Origin: Acidovorax sp. CCYZU-2555
GTDB taxonomy: Bacteria; Pseudomonadota; Gammaproteobacteria; Burkholderiales; Burkholderiaceae_C
DNA length: 38,414 nt
Assembly: GCF_018413525.1 (NCBI RefSeq)
Contig: NZ_JAHCDD010000058.1
Coordinates: forward strand, 1 to 38,414
Direction of reading: 5' to 3'
This document shows, one piece after another, positions 1 to 6,906 of the stretch; positions within the stretch are counted from its first letter, which is position 1, and every line of letters starts with the position of its first letter. Below the pieces are notes generated by a model that was given only the letters and a program-made list of their open reading frames with translations, made no database searches and was not told the DNA's origin. The translations under genes and the position numbers were made by a program.

Positions 1-15
1 CGTTGCTGCGAGCTT

Positions 16-324
16 TCAGTTCTGGTCGATCGCGATCTGCACGCAGATGGTGCGGCACATCTGCACGACTTTCTCGTTGGCGATGAAATAGTAGATGCTC
101 ACGCCTTCGCGCCTGCGCCCCAGAATGCCGGCCTGGTACAGCGTATTGAGATGCTGGGACATGTTGGGCTGGGTGGTCGTGATCTCGGCGCGCAGCTCCG
201 AGACGTTCTTCTCGCCATTGCACAGCGCGCTGATGATCTTCAGCCGCATGGGCGCGGCCATGGCCTTGAAAAGCTCGGCGGCACTTTCAAAGACGCTGTC
301 GTCTTCAATCTCTGGCGAATTCAT
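16..324 (-). CDS. ArsR/SmtB-family winged-helix transcriptional regulator
   Basis: A 102-residue one-domain repressor. The winged helix is clear: residues 18-34 (LFKAMAAPMRLKIISAL) form the first helices, 52-65 (QPNMSQHLNTLYQA) the recognition helix, and 66-80 (GILGRRREGVSIYY) the wing. The classical arsenic/cadmium motif (ELCVCDL) is absent; residues 42-48 read SELRAEI. Cysteines are at 35 (helix before the HTH) and at 90 and 94 in the last helix. That Cys arrangement resembles thiol- or persulfide-sensing ArsR proteins (BigR/SqrR/SoxR type) more than metal sensors, but the comparison is from memory. It is the last gene of the minus-strand series, 76 bases after the BLUF gene. Target unknown. 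The ATG at 324 fits the usual length. Confidence 0.88.
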   Translation of the reverse strand: MNSPEIEDDSVFESAAELFKAMAAPMRLKIISALCNGEKNVSELRAEITTTQPNMSQHLNTLYQAGILGRRREGVSIYYFIANEKVVQMCRTICVQIAIDQN

Positions 325-400
325 GGTGAAAGCCTACTCCTGGGCAAACGATAGCGACCTGGTGCGATCAAGGAAGTCTATCGGAAACCGCGCTGCGCCT

Positions 401-871
401 TCAGGCGATATCGAGCATGGGAATCAAGGCTTTGAGCTTGTTCATCGCCGACTCGCCCTCGATGGCATCCAGATCGGCCAGCGGTTCCGAATCGTCGACC
501 AGCACATAAGCCATGGACCAGTTTCTGAACATGCGTTCTTCCATGCGTTCGCCCTGGTGCTGCAGCCTGAATTCGACATGCCGCGGGTCCGTGGCAATGA
601 CCGTGACCAAGCCCGTCACCGCTTGTTTGGGGCCTTCGAGATACTGGAAAAAACGCTGGCCATCGAACACCAGAATGCCGGTGATCTCATGGTCCTTGTT
701 GAAGCCGCGCGCGGTCTTGACGATGTCGGCAACGCAGCTGATGGGGGCGCTGGGGGCGAGCTGGCTATGGTAGAGAATGCAATACAGATTGGAATTCAAG
801 GCGACCTTTGGTGGGGATTTCGGGCGATTTCTGCGCGCCCGCTCATCGGCAAGGGGCGCGCAGGTATCCAT
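401..871 (-). CDS. BLUF-domain blue-light photoreceptor protein
   Basis: A 156-residue protein made of one BLUF domain (flavin-binding blue-light sensor) with no effector domain. The flavin-contacting residues are recognisable: Tyr34 in ILYHS, Asn58 in ARGFNKDHEITG, Gln76 in FFQYLEGP, and the late Trp/Met pair in RNWSMAYV. Residues 1-25 are a polar leader before the domain. The ATG at 871 has a good ribosome site (AAGAAGG). The gene starts 32 bases after the glyA stop on the same strand, so it may be the tail of that operon. Short BLUF proteins act through protein-protein contacts, so the partner should be another protein; the neighbouring ArsR regulator is a candidate by position only. Confidence 0.92.
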   Translation of the reverse strand: MDTCAPLADERARRNRPKSPPKVALNSNLYCILYHSQLAPSAPISCVADIVKTARGFNKDHEITGILVFDGQRFFQYLEGPKQAVTGLVTVIATDPRHVEFRLQHQGERMEERMFRNWSMAYVLVDDSEPLADLDAIEGESAMNKLKALIPMLDIA

Positions 872-903
872 GATAAAGCCTTCTTTTTGCTTGATCTGTT
901 GTT

Positions 904-2217
904 TTATACAGTTGTTTCAATTTCGCTCAGGCGCGCGGCATGCGTTTGCCGGTACACGGGATGGCGCCGGCACAGCGCCACCACCTGGGGGCGCACGCGC
1001 TCGCGCACCGCGGTCTGCGTGGCGGCGTCGGCTTCGAGCGCATCGAGCACGTCGCACAGCCAGCCCGCGAGCTGCTCGCACTCGGCCACGCCGAAGCCGC
1101 GCGTGGTCACGGCGGGCGTGCCTATGCGCAGGCCCGAAGTGACGAAAGGCGAGCGCGGGTCATTGGGTACCGAATTCTTGTTCGCGGTGATGTACGCCGC
1201 GCCCAGCGCGGCATCGGCGTCTTTGCCCGTATAGGGCTTGGCCGACAGATCGATCAGCATCAGATGGTTGTCGGTGCCGCCCGAGACAATCTTGTAGCCG
1301 CGCTGCTGCACCGCCGCGGCCATGGCGCGCGCATTGGTCACCACCTGGCGCTGGTAGGTCTTGAACGCGGGCTGCAAAGCCTCTTTGAACGCCACGGCCT
1401 TGGCCGCGATCGCCTGCATCAGCGGGCCGCCCTGGATGCCGGGGAAGACCGCGGAGTCGAGCTTGCGGTAGAACGCCGGGTCCTGGCCCTTGGCCAAAAT
1501 GATGCCGCCGCGCGGCCCGCGCAGCGTCTTGTGCGTGGTGCTGGTCACCACATGCGCGTGGGGCAGCGGGTTCGGGTATTCGCCCGCGGCCACCAGGCCG
1601 GCGACATGGGCCATGTCGACCCAGAACATCGCGCCCACCTTGTCGGCGATGGCGCGCATGCGCGCCCAGTCCTTGTGGCGCGAATAGGCCGAGAAGCCGC
1701 CGATCAGCATGCGCGGCCGGGTTTCGAGCGCGATGCGTTCCATCGCCTCGTAGTCGATCAGCCCCGTCACCGGGTCCAGGCCATACGGCACGGCCTTGTA
1801 ATGCCGGCCCGAGAAGTTCGACGGGTTGCCATGCGTCAGGTGGCCGCCCTGGGCCAGGTTCATGCCCATCACCGTGTCGCCGGGCTGGGCCAGCGCGAGG
1901 AATACCGCGGCATTCGCCTGGGCGCCCGCATGCGGCTGCACATTGGCGTAGTCGCAGTCGAACAGCGTCTTGAGGCGTTCTATCGCCAGGCGTTCGGCGA
2001 CATCGACATGCTCGCAGCCGCTGTAGTAGCGCTTGCCCGGATAGCCTTCGGCGTACTTGTTGGTGAACACCGAGTTCTGCTGGGCCAGCACCAGCGGGCT
2101 CGCATAGTTCTCGGACGCTATCAGTTCGGCATGGTCTTCCTGGCGCCGTTCTTCGTGGGCGACGGCCTGCGCGAGTTCTGGGTCGAAAGCGTCAATGGTC
2201 AGGGCGGAGTCATACAT
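904..2217 (-). CDS. glyA: Serine hydroxymethyltransferase
   Basis: PLP enzyme interconverting serine plus tetrahydrofolate with glycine plus 5,10-methylene-tetrahydrofolate; cytosolic. 437 residues, slightly longer than the usual 415-420. Seen: [17 protein letters not shown] at 25-40, the aspartate of [11 protein letters not shown] near 201, and the PLP-binding lysine at 230 in [13 protein letters not shown]. The C-terminal domain ends in a GIQGG and [15 protein letters not shown] pair typical of the family. Its ATG lies inside the end of the upstream aminotransferase remnant (8-base overlap with the ancestral stop), so it was probably translationally coupled to it. The setting (amidotransferase, YggS, MocR) and divergent N-terminus suggest a second glyA copy rather than the housekeeping gene; inference. 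Confidence 0.93.
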   Translation of the reverse strand: MYDSALTIDAFDPELAQAVAHEERRQEDHAELIASENYASPLVLAQQNSVFTNKYAEGYPGKRYYSGCEHVDVAERLAIERLKTLFDCDYANVQPHAGAQANAAVFLALAQPGDTVMGMNLAQGGHLTHGNPSNFSGRHYKAVPYGLDPVTGLIDYEAMERIALETRPRMLIGGFSAYSRHKDWARMRAIADKVGAMFWVDMAHVAGLVAAGEYPNPLPHAHVVTSTTHKTLRGPRGGIILAKGQDPAFYRKLDSAVFPGIQGGPLMQAIAAKAVAFKEALQPAFKTYQRQVVTNARAMAAAVQQRGYKIVSGGTDNHLMLIDLSAKPYTGKDADAALGAAYITANKNSVPNDPRSPFVTSGLRIGTPAVTTRGFGVAECEQLAGWLCDVLDALEADAATQTAVRERVRPQVVALCRRHPVYRQTHAARLSEIETTV

Positions 2218-2651
2218 GGCAGAGAACCTTTTCTGGGGAATTTGGGCAGCGGCGGCGCGCTGAAAGCAACTGGGCGATGCGCGCCACGATGGCGTCGATC
2301 TGGCGTTCGTCGCAGATGAGCGGCAGCAGCAGGCGAATCACGCTGCACTGGGTCACGGTGATCAGCAACTGCTGCATGCACTGCGTCTATGTCGTCATAA
2401 GGCAGGCGCGCAAAGCCCGGCAGCAATGGCGCGAAGCCCGCGTGCCGTTCGGGATTGCCCGTGGCCGCCTGCGCGGCGATCGCGGCGGCAATTTCGGGGT
2501 GGGCATGGCCCAGGCTGGTCACGGCAACGTCGGCGATGGCGTCCAGGTATTCGGTGCCCTGGGCGTCCCATAGCTGCGCGCCGCTGCCGCGCACAAAGGA
2601 GACCGGTTGGCGCGCATAGGCGCGCATCAGGTGGGGCGAGGTCGTGGTCAT
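2210..2651 (-). pseudogene. Class III aminotransferase remnant (ArgD-like) with two internal deletions
   Basis: Three separate pieces of a roughly 400-residue PLP aminotransferase are joined. Residues 1-60 are the family N-terminus (LMRAYARQPVSFVRGSG, then YLDAIADVAVTSLGHAHPEI). At about 2465 this jumps in frame to a middle segment (ATGNPERHAGFAPLLPGF, LPYDDIDAV). At about 2360-2380 it jumps again, with a change of frame, to the C-terminus ([23 protein letters not shown]). The PLP lysine region and most of the large domain are missing, so no activity is possible. It lies 17 bases after the amidotransferase stop and its ancestral TGA overlaps the glyA start, showing it was once a full operon member. 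The parent could be acetylornithine-type or another omega-aminotransferase. Confidence 0.85.
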
Positions 2652-2668
2652 GGGGTCGAATGCGTGGA

Positions 2669-3379
2669 TCAAGTGGGGGCGGGTTCATCGAGCCCGTCGA
2701 GCCAGGCGGCGAACACCGCTTGCGCGGCGCGCGGCAAGTCCCATTGCAGGGAAAGCGCCGCGGCGCGCAGGGCGCGCGGGTCGATTCCCGCCTGGGCGAG
2801 TTCGCAGGCATGGCCCAGCAGCCAGCGTTCCATGCGCGCCGGGTCGGCTTCGAGATGGCATTGCAGCGCGAGGACATTGCGCCCCAGGCTGAACGCCTGG
2901 TGGTCGCAGACGGGCGTGGCCGCGAGCCGCGTCGCGCCCGCGGGTATCTCGAAGCGGTCGCCATGCCAGTGCAGCACCGGCACATCGCCCAGCGCGGCCA
3001 GCGCCGAGCCCTGGCCCGCGGTCGTGAGCGCCAGCGGCGCAAAGCCGATTTCCTTGACGCCCATGCTTTTCACTGCGGCGCCCAGCGCACGCGCGATCAG
3101 CTGCGCTCCCAGGCAGATGCCCAGCAGCGGGCGGCGGCTTTGCAGCCGCTGGCGAATCAGTGCGAGTTCGTCGGCCAGAAACGGATAGAGGGCTTCATCG
3201 AACGCGCCTATGGGCCCGCCCAGCATGACCAGCAGATCGGCGCCGGCGATGTCTGCCGCGCGCAAATCGTCGCTCGCGGCGTCCAGATAGCGCAGCGCAT
3301 AGCCGCGCGCGGCGAGCAGGGGGGCCAAGGTTCCGAGGTCTTCGAAATCCAGATGGCGCAGGGCGATGGCGGTTTTCAT
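2669..3379 (-). CDS. Class I glutamine amidotransferase-like protein (GMP synthase GATase fold)
   Basis: A 236-residue stand-alone GATase1 domain. Seen: VMLGGPIGAFDE at 51-62, the nucleophile elbow GICLGAQLIA with Cys89, and the His/Glu pair in LQCHLEAD (His175, Glu177), so the catalytic triad is complete. Proteins of this type either hydrolyse glutamine for an unidentified partner or cleave gamma-glutamyl bonds like PuuD-type enzymes; the sequence does not decide. Its ATG overlaps the YggS stop (ATGA, 3376-3379), which points to coupled translation. The downstream gene was an aminotransferase, now broken, so a two-step amine or gamma-glutamyl route may have been lost. Confidence 0.88.
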   Translation of the reverse strand: MKTAIALRHLDFEDLGTLAPLLAARGYALRYLDAASDDLRAADIAGADLLVMLGGPIGAFDEALYPFLADELALIRQRLQSRRPLLGICLGAQLIARALGAAVKSMGVKEIGFAPLALTTAGQGSALAALGDVPVLHWHGDRFEIPAGATRLAATPVCDHQAFSLGRNVLALQCHLEADPARMERWLLGHACELAQAGIDPRALRAAALSLQWDLPRAAQAVFAAWLDGLDEPAPT

Positions 3380-4191
3380 GCGGGGGTCTCCTGGGGGCGG
3401 GGTTGGTCTGGCCAGTAATGGCTGTCGGGCAGGGGGCGGGCGCCGAAAATCGCCTGGCCCACGCGCACCACGGTCGCGCCTTCCTCGATCGCGATCTCGA
3501 AGTCGCCCGACATGCCCATGGACAATTCATCGAGCGCCAGTCCCGTGGGCAGGTCCTGGCGCAGGCGCGCGCGCAGTTGGCGCAGCCGCACAAAGCACTG
3601 GCGCACGCGCTCGGCGTCGCTGGAAAACAGCGCCAGCGTCATCAGCCCGCGCACGCGCAGCGCCGGAAATGCGGGCAGGGCCTGAATGAAGTCGGACACC
3701 TGTTCGGGCGCCAGCCCGTACTTGCTGGCTTCGCCCGAGGTGTTGACCTGCACGAAGACGTCGAGCGAACGGCCTTCGGCTTGCAGCCGGCGCTCCAGCG
3801 CTTCGGCCAGTCGCAAACTGTCTAGCGCCTGGAACTCGCTGGCAAAACGCGCGACCAGCCTGGCCTTGTTGGTCTGCAAATGGCCTATCACCGACCATTG
3901 CAGATCGCCCAGGTCCTGCAGCGCCTGCCATTTGCCATGCGCTTCCTGCACCTTGTTTTCGCCCAGCATGCGGCAGCCGGCCGCATGCGCCAGGCGCAGG
4001 CTGGACGCGGGCTTGGTCTTGCTCACTGGCAGCAGGCGCACGCCGGCCGGGTCGCGGCCCGCGCGGCGGCAGGCGGCGGCGATGCGCGCCTGCACCGCCG
4101 CCAGATTGCGCTCGAAGTCCGGCACCGTAAGGGCTTCGGGATAGAGGCCGTGCTGCGCATGGCGGGTGGGGGTGTCGTCGGGCAGGGTCAT
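3376..4191 (-). CDS. yggS: YggS/PLPBP-family pyridoxal-phosphate-binding protein
   Basis: Non-catalytic PLP carrier that keeps vitamin B6 and some amino-acid pools balanced (established for the family). From the ATG at 4191 it has 271 residues, longer than E. coli YggS (about 234) because of an N-terminal extension of about 22 residues. Seen: PLP lysine at 58 in LLPVSKTKP, GENKVQEAHGKW, WSVIGHLQTNKA, VQVNTSGEASKYGL, LSMGMSGDFEIAIEEG and VRVGQAIFGAR near the end. An upstream in-frame start at 4257 would run into the benE-like remnant; 4191 is preferred because it sits 1 base after that remnant's stop. The GENK..EA..KW variant suggests a paralogue of the housekeeping YggS. Confidence 0.9.
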   Translation of the reverse strand: MTLPDDTPTRHAQHGLYPEALTVPDFERNLAAVQARIAAACRRAGRDPAGVRLLPVSKTKPASSLRLAHAAGCRMLGENKVQEAHGKWQALQDLGDLQWSVIGHLQTNKARLVARFASEFQALDSLRLAEALERRLQAEGRSLDVFVQVNTSGEASKYGLAPEQVSDFIQALPAFPALRVRGLMTLALFSSDAERVRQCFVRLRQLRARLRQDLPTGLALDELSMGMSGDFEIAIEEGATVVRVGQAIFGARPLPDSHYWPDQPRPQETPA

Positions 4192-4192
4192 G

Positions 4193-4381
4193 TCAGTTCG
4201 CTTCCTTGGGCAAAGATGCGCTGGCGCGCGCGGGCCAGCGGCCGTTGAGCAGGGCATGGGCCGCCTGGAAAACCAGAATGAACGTGCCGCCGTAGTTGAC
4301 GATGACCGAGATCAGGCCGGCGACAACGGGGTGGAGCAGATCGTTCCAACGAGCAGAAGAGGGGGGAGAGACACAGGACAT
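4193..4381 (-). pseudogene. BenE-like transporter remnant, ends only
   Basis: A 62-residue reading frame whose residues 15-41 (HPVVAGLISVIVNYGG then FILVFQAA) match the first membrane helix of the BenE family of aromatic-acid/proton symporters, normally about 400 residues. After QAA it goes straight to AHALLNGRWPARA, which looks like the last helix end and tail of a transporter, followed by a stop. The simplest reading is one large internal deletion, as in the aminotransferase of the same operon. It is the first gene of the minus-strand series, starting just after the promoter region shared with the MocR gene. An alternative is an intact one-helix small protein; the BenE assignment is from memory of the family N-terminus. 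Confidence 0.55.
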
Positions 4382-4423
4382 GGCCGGGAGCTGCTGAAAC
4401 AGGAAAACAGGAATAGGGCGTAA

Positions 4424-4437
4424 AAAACTATAGTTTT
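4424..4437. promoter_or_regulatory. 14-bp perfect palindrome in the mocR/yggS divergent promoter region
   Basis: AAAACTATAGTTTT is a perfect palindrome, and it is AT-rich in a GC-rich setting. It lies 18 bases before the MocR start and 43 bases before the start of the opposite operon. It contains TATAGT on both strands, so it could hold both -10 elements, and a regulator bound there would block both directions. Candidate operator for the MocR protein; no biochemical support from sequence. Confidence 0.5.
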
Positions 4438-4455
4438 GAAATGGCCTGATACTCC

Positions 4456-5973
4456 ATGCCACTTTTCTATAGAGATACAGACCAATTGTTCAAGCACGCC
4501 CCGCTGGAATCCGTCAAGGCCTGGATCACCGACCCCGCCCACGGCGCCTTGCCACTGCGCGCGCGCGTGCAGCGCGCGATTCGCCAACTGATACTCGATG
4601 GCGCGCTGGAAGTGGGCCGGCCGCTGCCGGCTTCGCGCGCGCTCGCCAAGTCGCTGGGTGTGTCGCGCGACACCGTCGAGTCGGCCTATGGCCAGCTCGA
4701 CGCCGAAGGCTTCATCGAGCGGCGCGTGGGCAGCGGCAGCTTTGTGTCGCAGCGCGCGCAGCGCCTGCCGGGCAGCGGCCAGTCGCCGCCGTTGCAAGGC
4801 CGCAGCGCGGCGCGGCTGAGCGCGCGCGGCAGCGCGATGTTCGCGGGCGGCGGCGTGCGCGACTTTCTCGCGCCGCGCGCGTTCGCGCCCGGCGTGCCCG
4901 AAACGCGCAGCTTTCCCCTCGCGACCTGGGAGCGGCTGCAGCGCCAGGTGCTCAAGGAATACGGCACGCGCGCGCTGCTGCACAGCCCGCCGCAGGGCAT
5001 GGAGGCGCTGCGCTGCGCGATCGCCGACCACATCAATCTGGAACGCGGCGCGCGCGCCACGCCCGAGCGCGTGCTGGTGCTGACCAGCTCCCAGCAGGCG
5101 CTGACGCTGTGCGCCCAGGTGCTGCTCGATGCGGGCGAGCGCATCTTCATCGAAGACCCGGTCTATCACGGCGCGCGCAAGGCCTTCGACGCCGCGGGCC
5201 TGGACTGCGTGCCCGTGCCGCTCGACGACGACGGCCTGTGCGTGGAGCAGCTGCTCGCGGCCAGCCAGGCGAGCGGCGCCGCGCCACGCGCGGTGTTTCT
5301 CACGCCATCGCACCAGTTTCCTTCGGGCACCACGCTGTCGCTCGACAGGCGGCTGGCGGTGATCGAATGGGCCAAACAGAACGACAGCTGGATCATCGAG
5401 GACGACTACGACAGCGAGTTCCATTACGCGGGCAAGCCCACGTCCTGCGTTCAGGGGCTGGATGCGCACGCGCGCACGCTTTACATAGGCACGTTCACCA
5501 AGTCGATGTTTCCCGGGCTGCGCATTGGCTACCTGCTGCTGCCGCCGGCGCTGGTCGCGCCCATGACCGTGGCGCGCACGCTGCTCGACGGCCACAGCGC
5601 GCCGATTCCCCAGCTCACGCTCGCGCGCTTCATCGAAGGCGGGCATTTCGGCGCCCATGTGCGCAGCATGCGCGCGGTCTATGCGCAGCGGCGCGACGTG
5701 CTCGCGCGGCTGGTGCGCGAACACCTGTCCGAGTATGTGACGCCGCGCGTGCCGGCCGGCGGCATGCAGATGCCTTGCGTGTTCGTTCGCGACCTTCCCG
5801 AGCGCGCAGCGGTGGACGCCGCGCGCCGCGCGGGCATCGATCTGCAAGGCCTGTCGGCGCTGCACGCCTCGGGCCGGCAGGGCGCGGGTTTTCTGATGGG
5901 CTTTGCCGCGCATGCGCCGCATGAACTCGAAAGCGCCGTCAGAACCTTGGCCAAGGTGCTGGCGGCGCTGTGA
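4456..5973 (+). CDS. MocR/GabR/PdxR-type regulator (GntR HTH fused to aminotransferase fold)
   Basis: A 505-residue DNA-binding protein that senses PLP or a PLP-amine adduct. Residues 32-98 are the GntR winged helix (RARVQRAIRQLILDGAL, ASRALAKSLGVSRDTVESAY, GFIERRVGSGSFV). A linker of about 50 residues leads to an aminotransferase fold from about 150 to the end. PLP-site residues are present: EDDYDSEF near 315-322 and the Schiff-base lysine at 349 in GTFTKSMFPGLRIGY. It is divergent from an operon containing PLP-related proteins (YggS, glyA, an aminotransferase remnant), which suggests a PdxR-like role in PLP or amino-acid homeostasis. No pdxS/pdxT or gab genes are in view. The ATG at 4456 has no clear ribosome site. 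Confidence 0.92.
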   Translation: MPLFYRDTDQLFKHAPLESVKAWITDPAHGALPLRARVQRAIRQLILDGALEVGRPLPASRALAKSLGVSRDTVESAYGQLDAEGFIERRVGSGSFVSQRAQRLPGSGQSPPLQGRSAARLSARGSAMFAGGGVRDFLAPRAFAPGVPETRSFPLATWERLQRQVLKEYGTRALLHSPPQGMEALRCAIADHINLERGARATPERVLVLTSSQQALTLCAQVLLDAGERIFIEDPVYHGARKAFDAAGLDCVPVPLDDDGLCVEQLLAASQASGAAPRAVFLTPSHQFPSGTTLSLDRRLAVIEWAKQNDSWIIEDDYDSEFHYAGKPTSCVQGLDAHARTLYIGTFTKSMFPGLRIGYLLLPPALVAPMTVARTLLDGHSAPIPQLTLARFIEGGHFGAHVRSMRAVYAQRRDVLARLVREHLSEYVTPRVPAGGMQMPCVFVRDLPERAAVDAARRAGIDLQGLSALHASGRQGAGFLMGFAAHAPHELESAVRTLAKVLAAL

Positions 5974-5990
5974 GCGGTGATCGCTCTTTA

Positions 5991-6021
5991 GCCGCTAAAA
6001 GGCGTGCCGCCTGATAGCGGC
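5991..6021 (+). terminator. Stem-loop after the MocR gene, probable terminator
   Basis: Two nested inverted repeats: outer arms GCCGCTA (5991-5997) and TAGCGGC (6015-6021), inner arms AGGCG (6000-6004) and CGCCT (6008-6012) around a TGC loop. It starts 18 bases after the MocR stop and 49 bases before the molbindin gene. There is no run of T after it, so termination is plausible but not of the canonical intrinsic type. Confidence 0.5.
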
Positions 6022-6069
6022 GTTGGCGCGCGTGTTCTATGCTGGGGTTTTCCAACTCTGGAGCAGCCC

Positions 6070-6282
6070 ATGAAAATCAGCGCACGCAATGTTCTCAACG
6101 GCAAGATCGTCGGCATCGTCCGTGGCCCCGTCACCACCGAAGTCACGCTGGAAATCGCGCCTGGCGTGCAGATCACATCGACCATCACCAGCAATTCGGC
6201 GCAATCGCTGGGCCTCAAGGAAGGCGGCGTCGCCTACGGTGTGATCAAGGCCTCGTCGGTGATGATAGGCGTCGACGACTGA
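6070..6282 (+). CDS. Stand-alone molbindin (Mop/TOBE-domain molybdate-binding protein)
   Basis: A 70-residue single Mop domain, the fold that oligomerises to bind molybdate or tungstate anions between subunits. Typical features: start MKISARNVLNGKIVGI, then VTTEVTLEIAPG, then TSNSAQSLGLKEGG and a final VIKASSVMIGVDD. It lies about 620 bases before modA on the same strand, with trmO inserted on the other strand. The modC product here lacks its C-terminal Mop domain, so this protein may provide intracellular molybdate storage or take over that sensor role. The ATG at 6070 gives the normal family length. Confidence 0.9.
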   Translation: MKISARNVLNGKIVGIVRGPVTTEVTLEIAPGVQITSTITSNSAQSLGLKEGGVAYGVIKASSVMIGVDD

Positions 6283-6295
6283 GCGCGCTGCGGCC

Positions 6296-6784
6296 TCAGC
6301 GCATGCGATCGTCCGACAGCGTCGTCGGCAGTTTCGCCAAGCCCTGTTCGAACCAGCCTATGCGCGCGGTGCTGCGCACATCGAGCGCCGGCACATAGGG
6401 CTTGATGTCCAGCACCGGCGTGCCGTCGAGCATGTCGTTGCCTTCGAAGTGCAGGCAGTTGCCTTCCACGCGCAGCAGCCGCACGATGGACAGCCCCAGG
6501 CGATTGGGCCTTGCGGGCGCACGCGTGGCGAACACGCCATGGCTTTGCGTGTCCATGAACGGAATCACTTCGAGCTTTTCCGTGGCCTGGTGCAGATGGG
6601 TGATCAGGAACAGGTACTCGAAGCCTTCGATGTCCCTGAGTCCGGCGGCGTATGCGGGGAATACGTCGAGACAGGCCGGCGCGCCGGCCGCGGCAACGGT
6701 CTGTATGGGCATGCCGGTCGTGGTCTTGAACGGGCTGCGCACCACGCCTATGGCGTGTACTTCGATGGGTGAGGGCTGGGGCAT
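6296..6784 (-). CDS. trmO: TrmO/TsaA-family tRNA m6t6A37 methyltransferase
   Basis: SAM-dependent enzyme that N6-methylates t6A37 in certain tRNAs (family knowledge from E. coli TrmO). 162 residues, i.e. the catalytic TsaA domain without the extra C-terminal domain of E. coli TrmO (235 residues). Seen: IGVVRSPFKTTTGMP at 12-26, GFEYLFLITHLHQA in the middle, and the hallmark GVFATRAPARPNRLGLSIV. The last part (LDGTPVLDIKPYVPALD) is also typical. It is convergent with the molbindin gene (13-base gap) and divergent from modA, sharing the intergenic region that holds the ModE-like palindrome. Not otherwise linked to molybdate. Confidence 0.88.
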   Translation of the reverse strand: MPQPSPIEVHAIGVVRSPFKTTTGMPIQTVAAAGAPACLDVFPAYAAGLRDIEGFEYLFLITHLHQATEKLEVIPFMDTQSHGVFATRAPARPNRLGLSIVRLLRVEGNCLHFEGNDMLDGTPVLDIKPYVPALDVRSTARIGWFEQGLAKLPTTLSDDRMR

Positions 6785-6865
6785 GGGAGCTTTTCGTTGG
6801 GTGATCGCGCCCGGAAATCAAACCGAGCGGGCTGCTAGGGCATCGGAAACACTTTGTCGCGACTT

Positions 6866-6888
6866 CGTTATTCCATTTTAGAATAGCG
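6866..6888 (+). promoter_or_regulatory. ModE-type operator upstream of modA
   Basis: A 23-base dyad with arms CGTTATTC (6866-6873) and GAATAGCG (6881-6888), one mismatch, 7-base spacer. Spacing and the CGNTAT...ATANCG outline agree with the ModE box known from E. coli modABC. It sits 18 bases before the modA ATG, where bound repressor would block transcription. The modA ribosome site AAAGGA follows at 6895-6900. No modE gene is in this window, so the regulator must be encoded elsewhere. Confidence 0.7.
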
Positions 6889-6906
6889 TTTTTCAAAGGA
6901 CCTGAG

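Noticed and set aside
940..2319. Long open frame on the plus strand opposite glyA
   Set aside because: Arg/Ala/His-rich translation without domain features, mirror of glyA; a GC-rich shadow frame.
4312..5922. 536-codon open frame opposite the MocR gene
   Set aside because: Low-complexity Arg/Ala/His content and fully inside a well-supported regulator gene.
6785..6906. Molybdenum-cofactor riboswitch upstream of modA
   Set aside because: The 122-base region is too short and shows only the ModE-type dyad, no cofactor-riboswitch-like set of helices.
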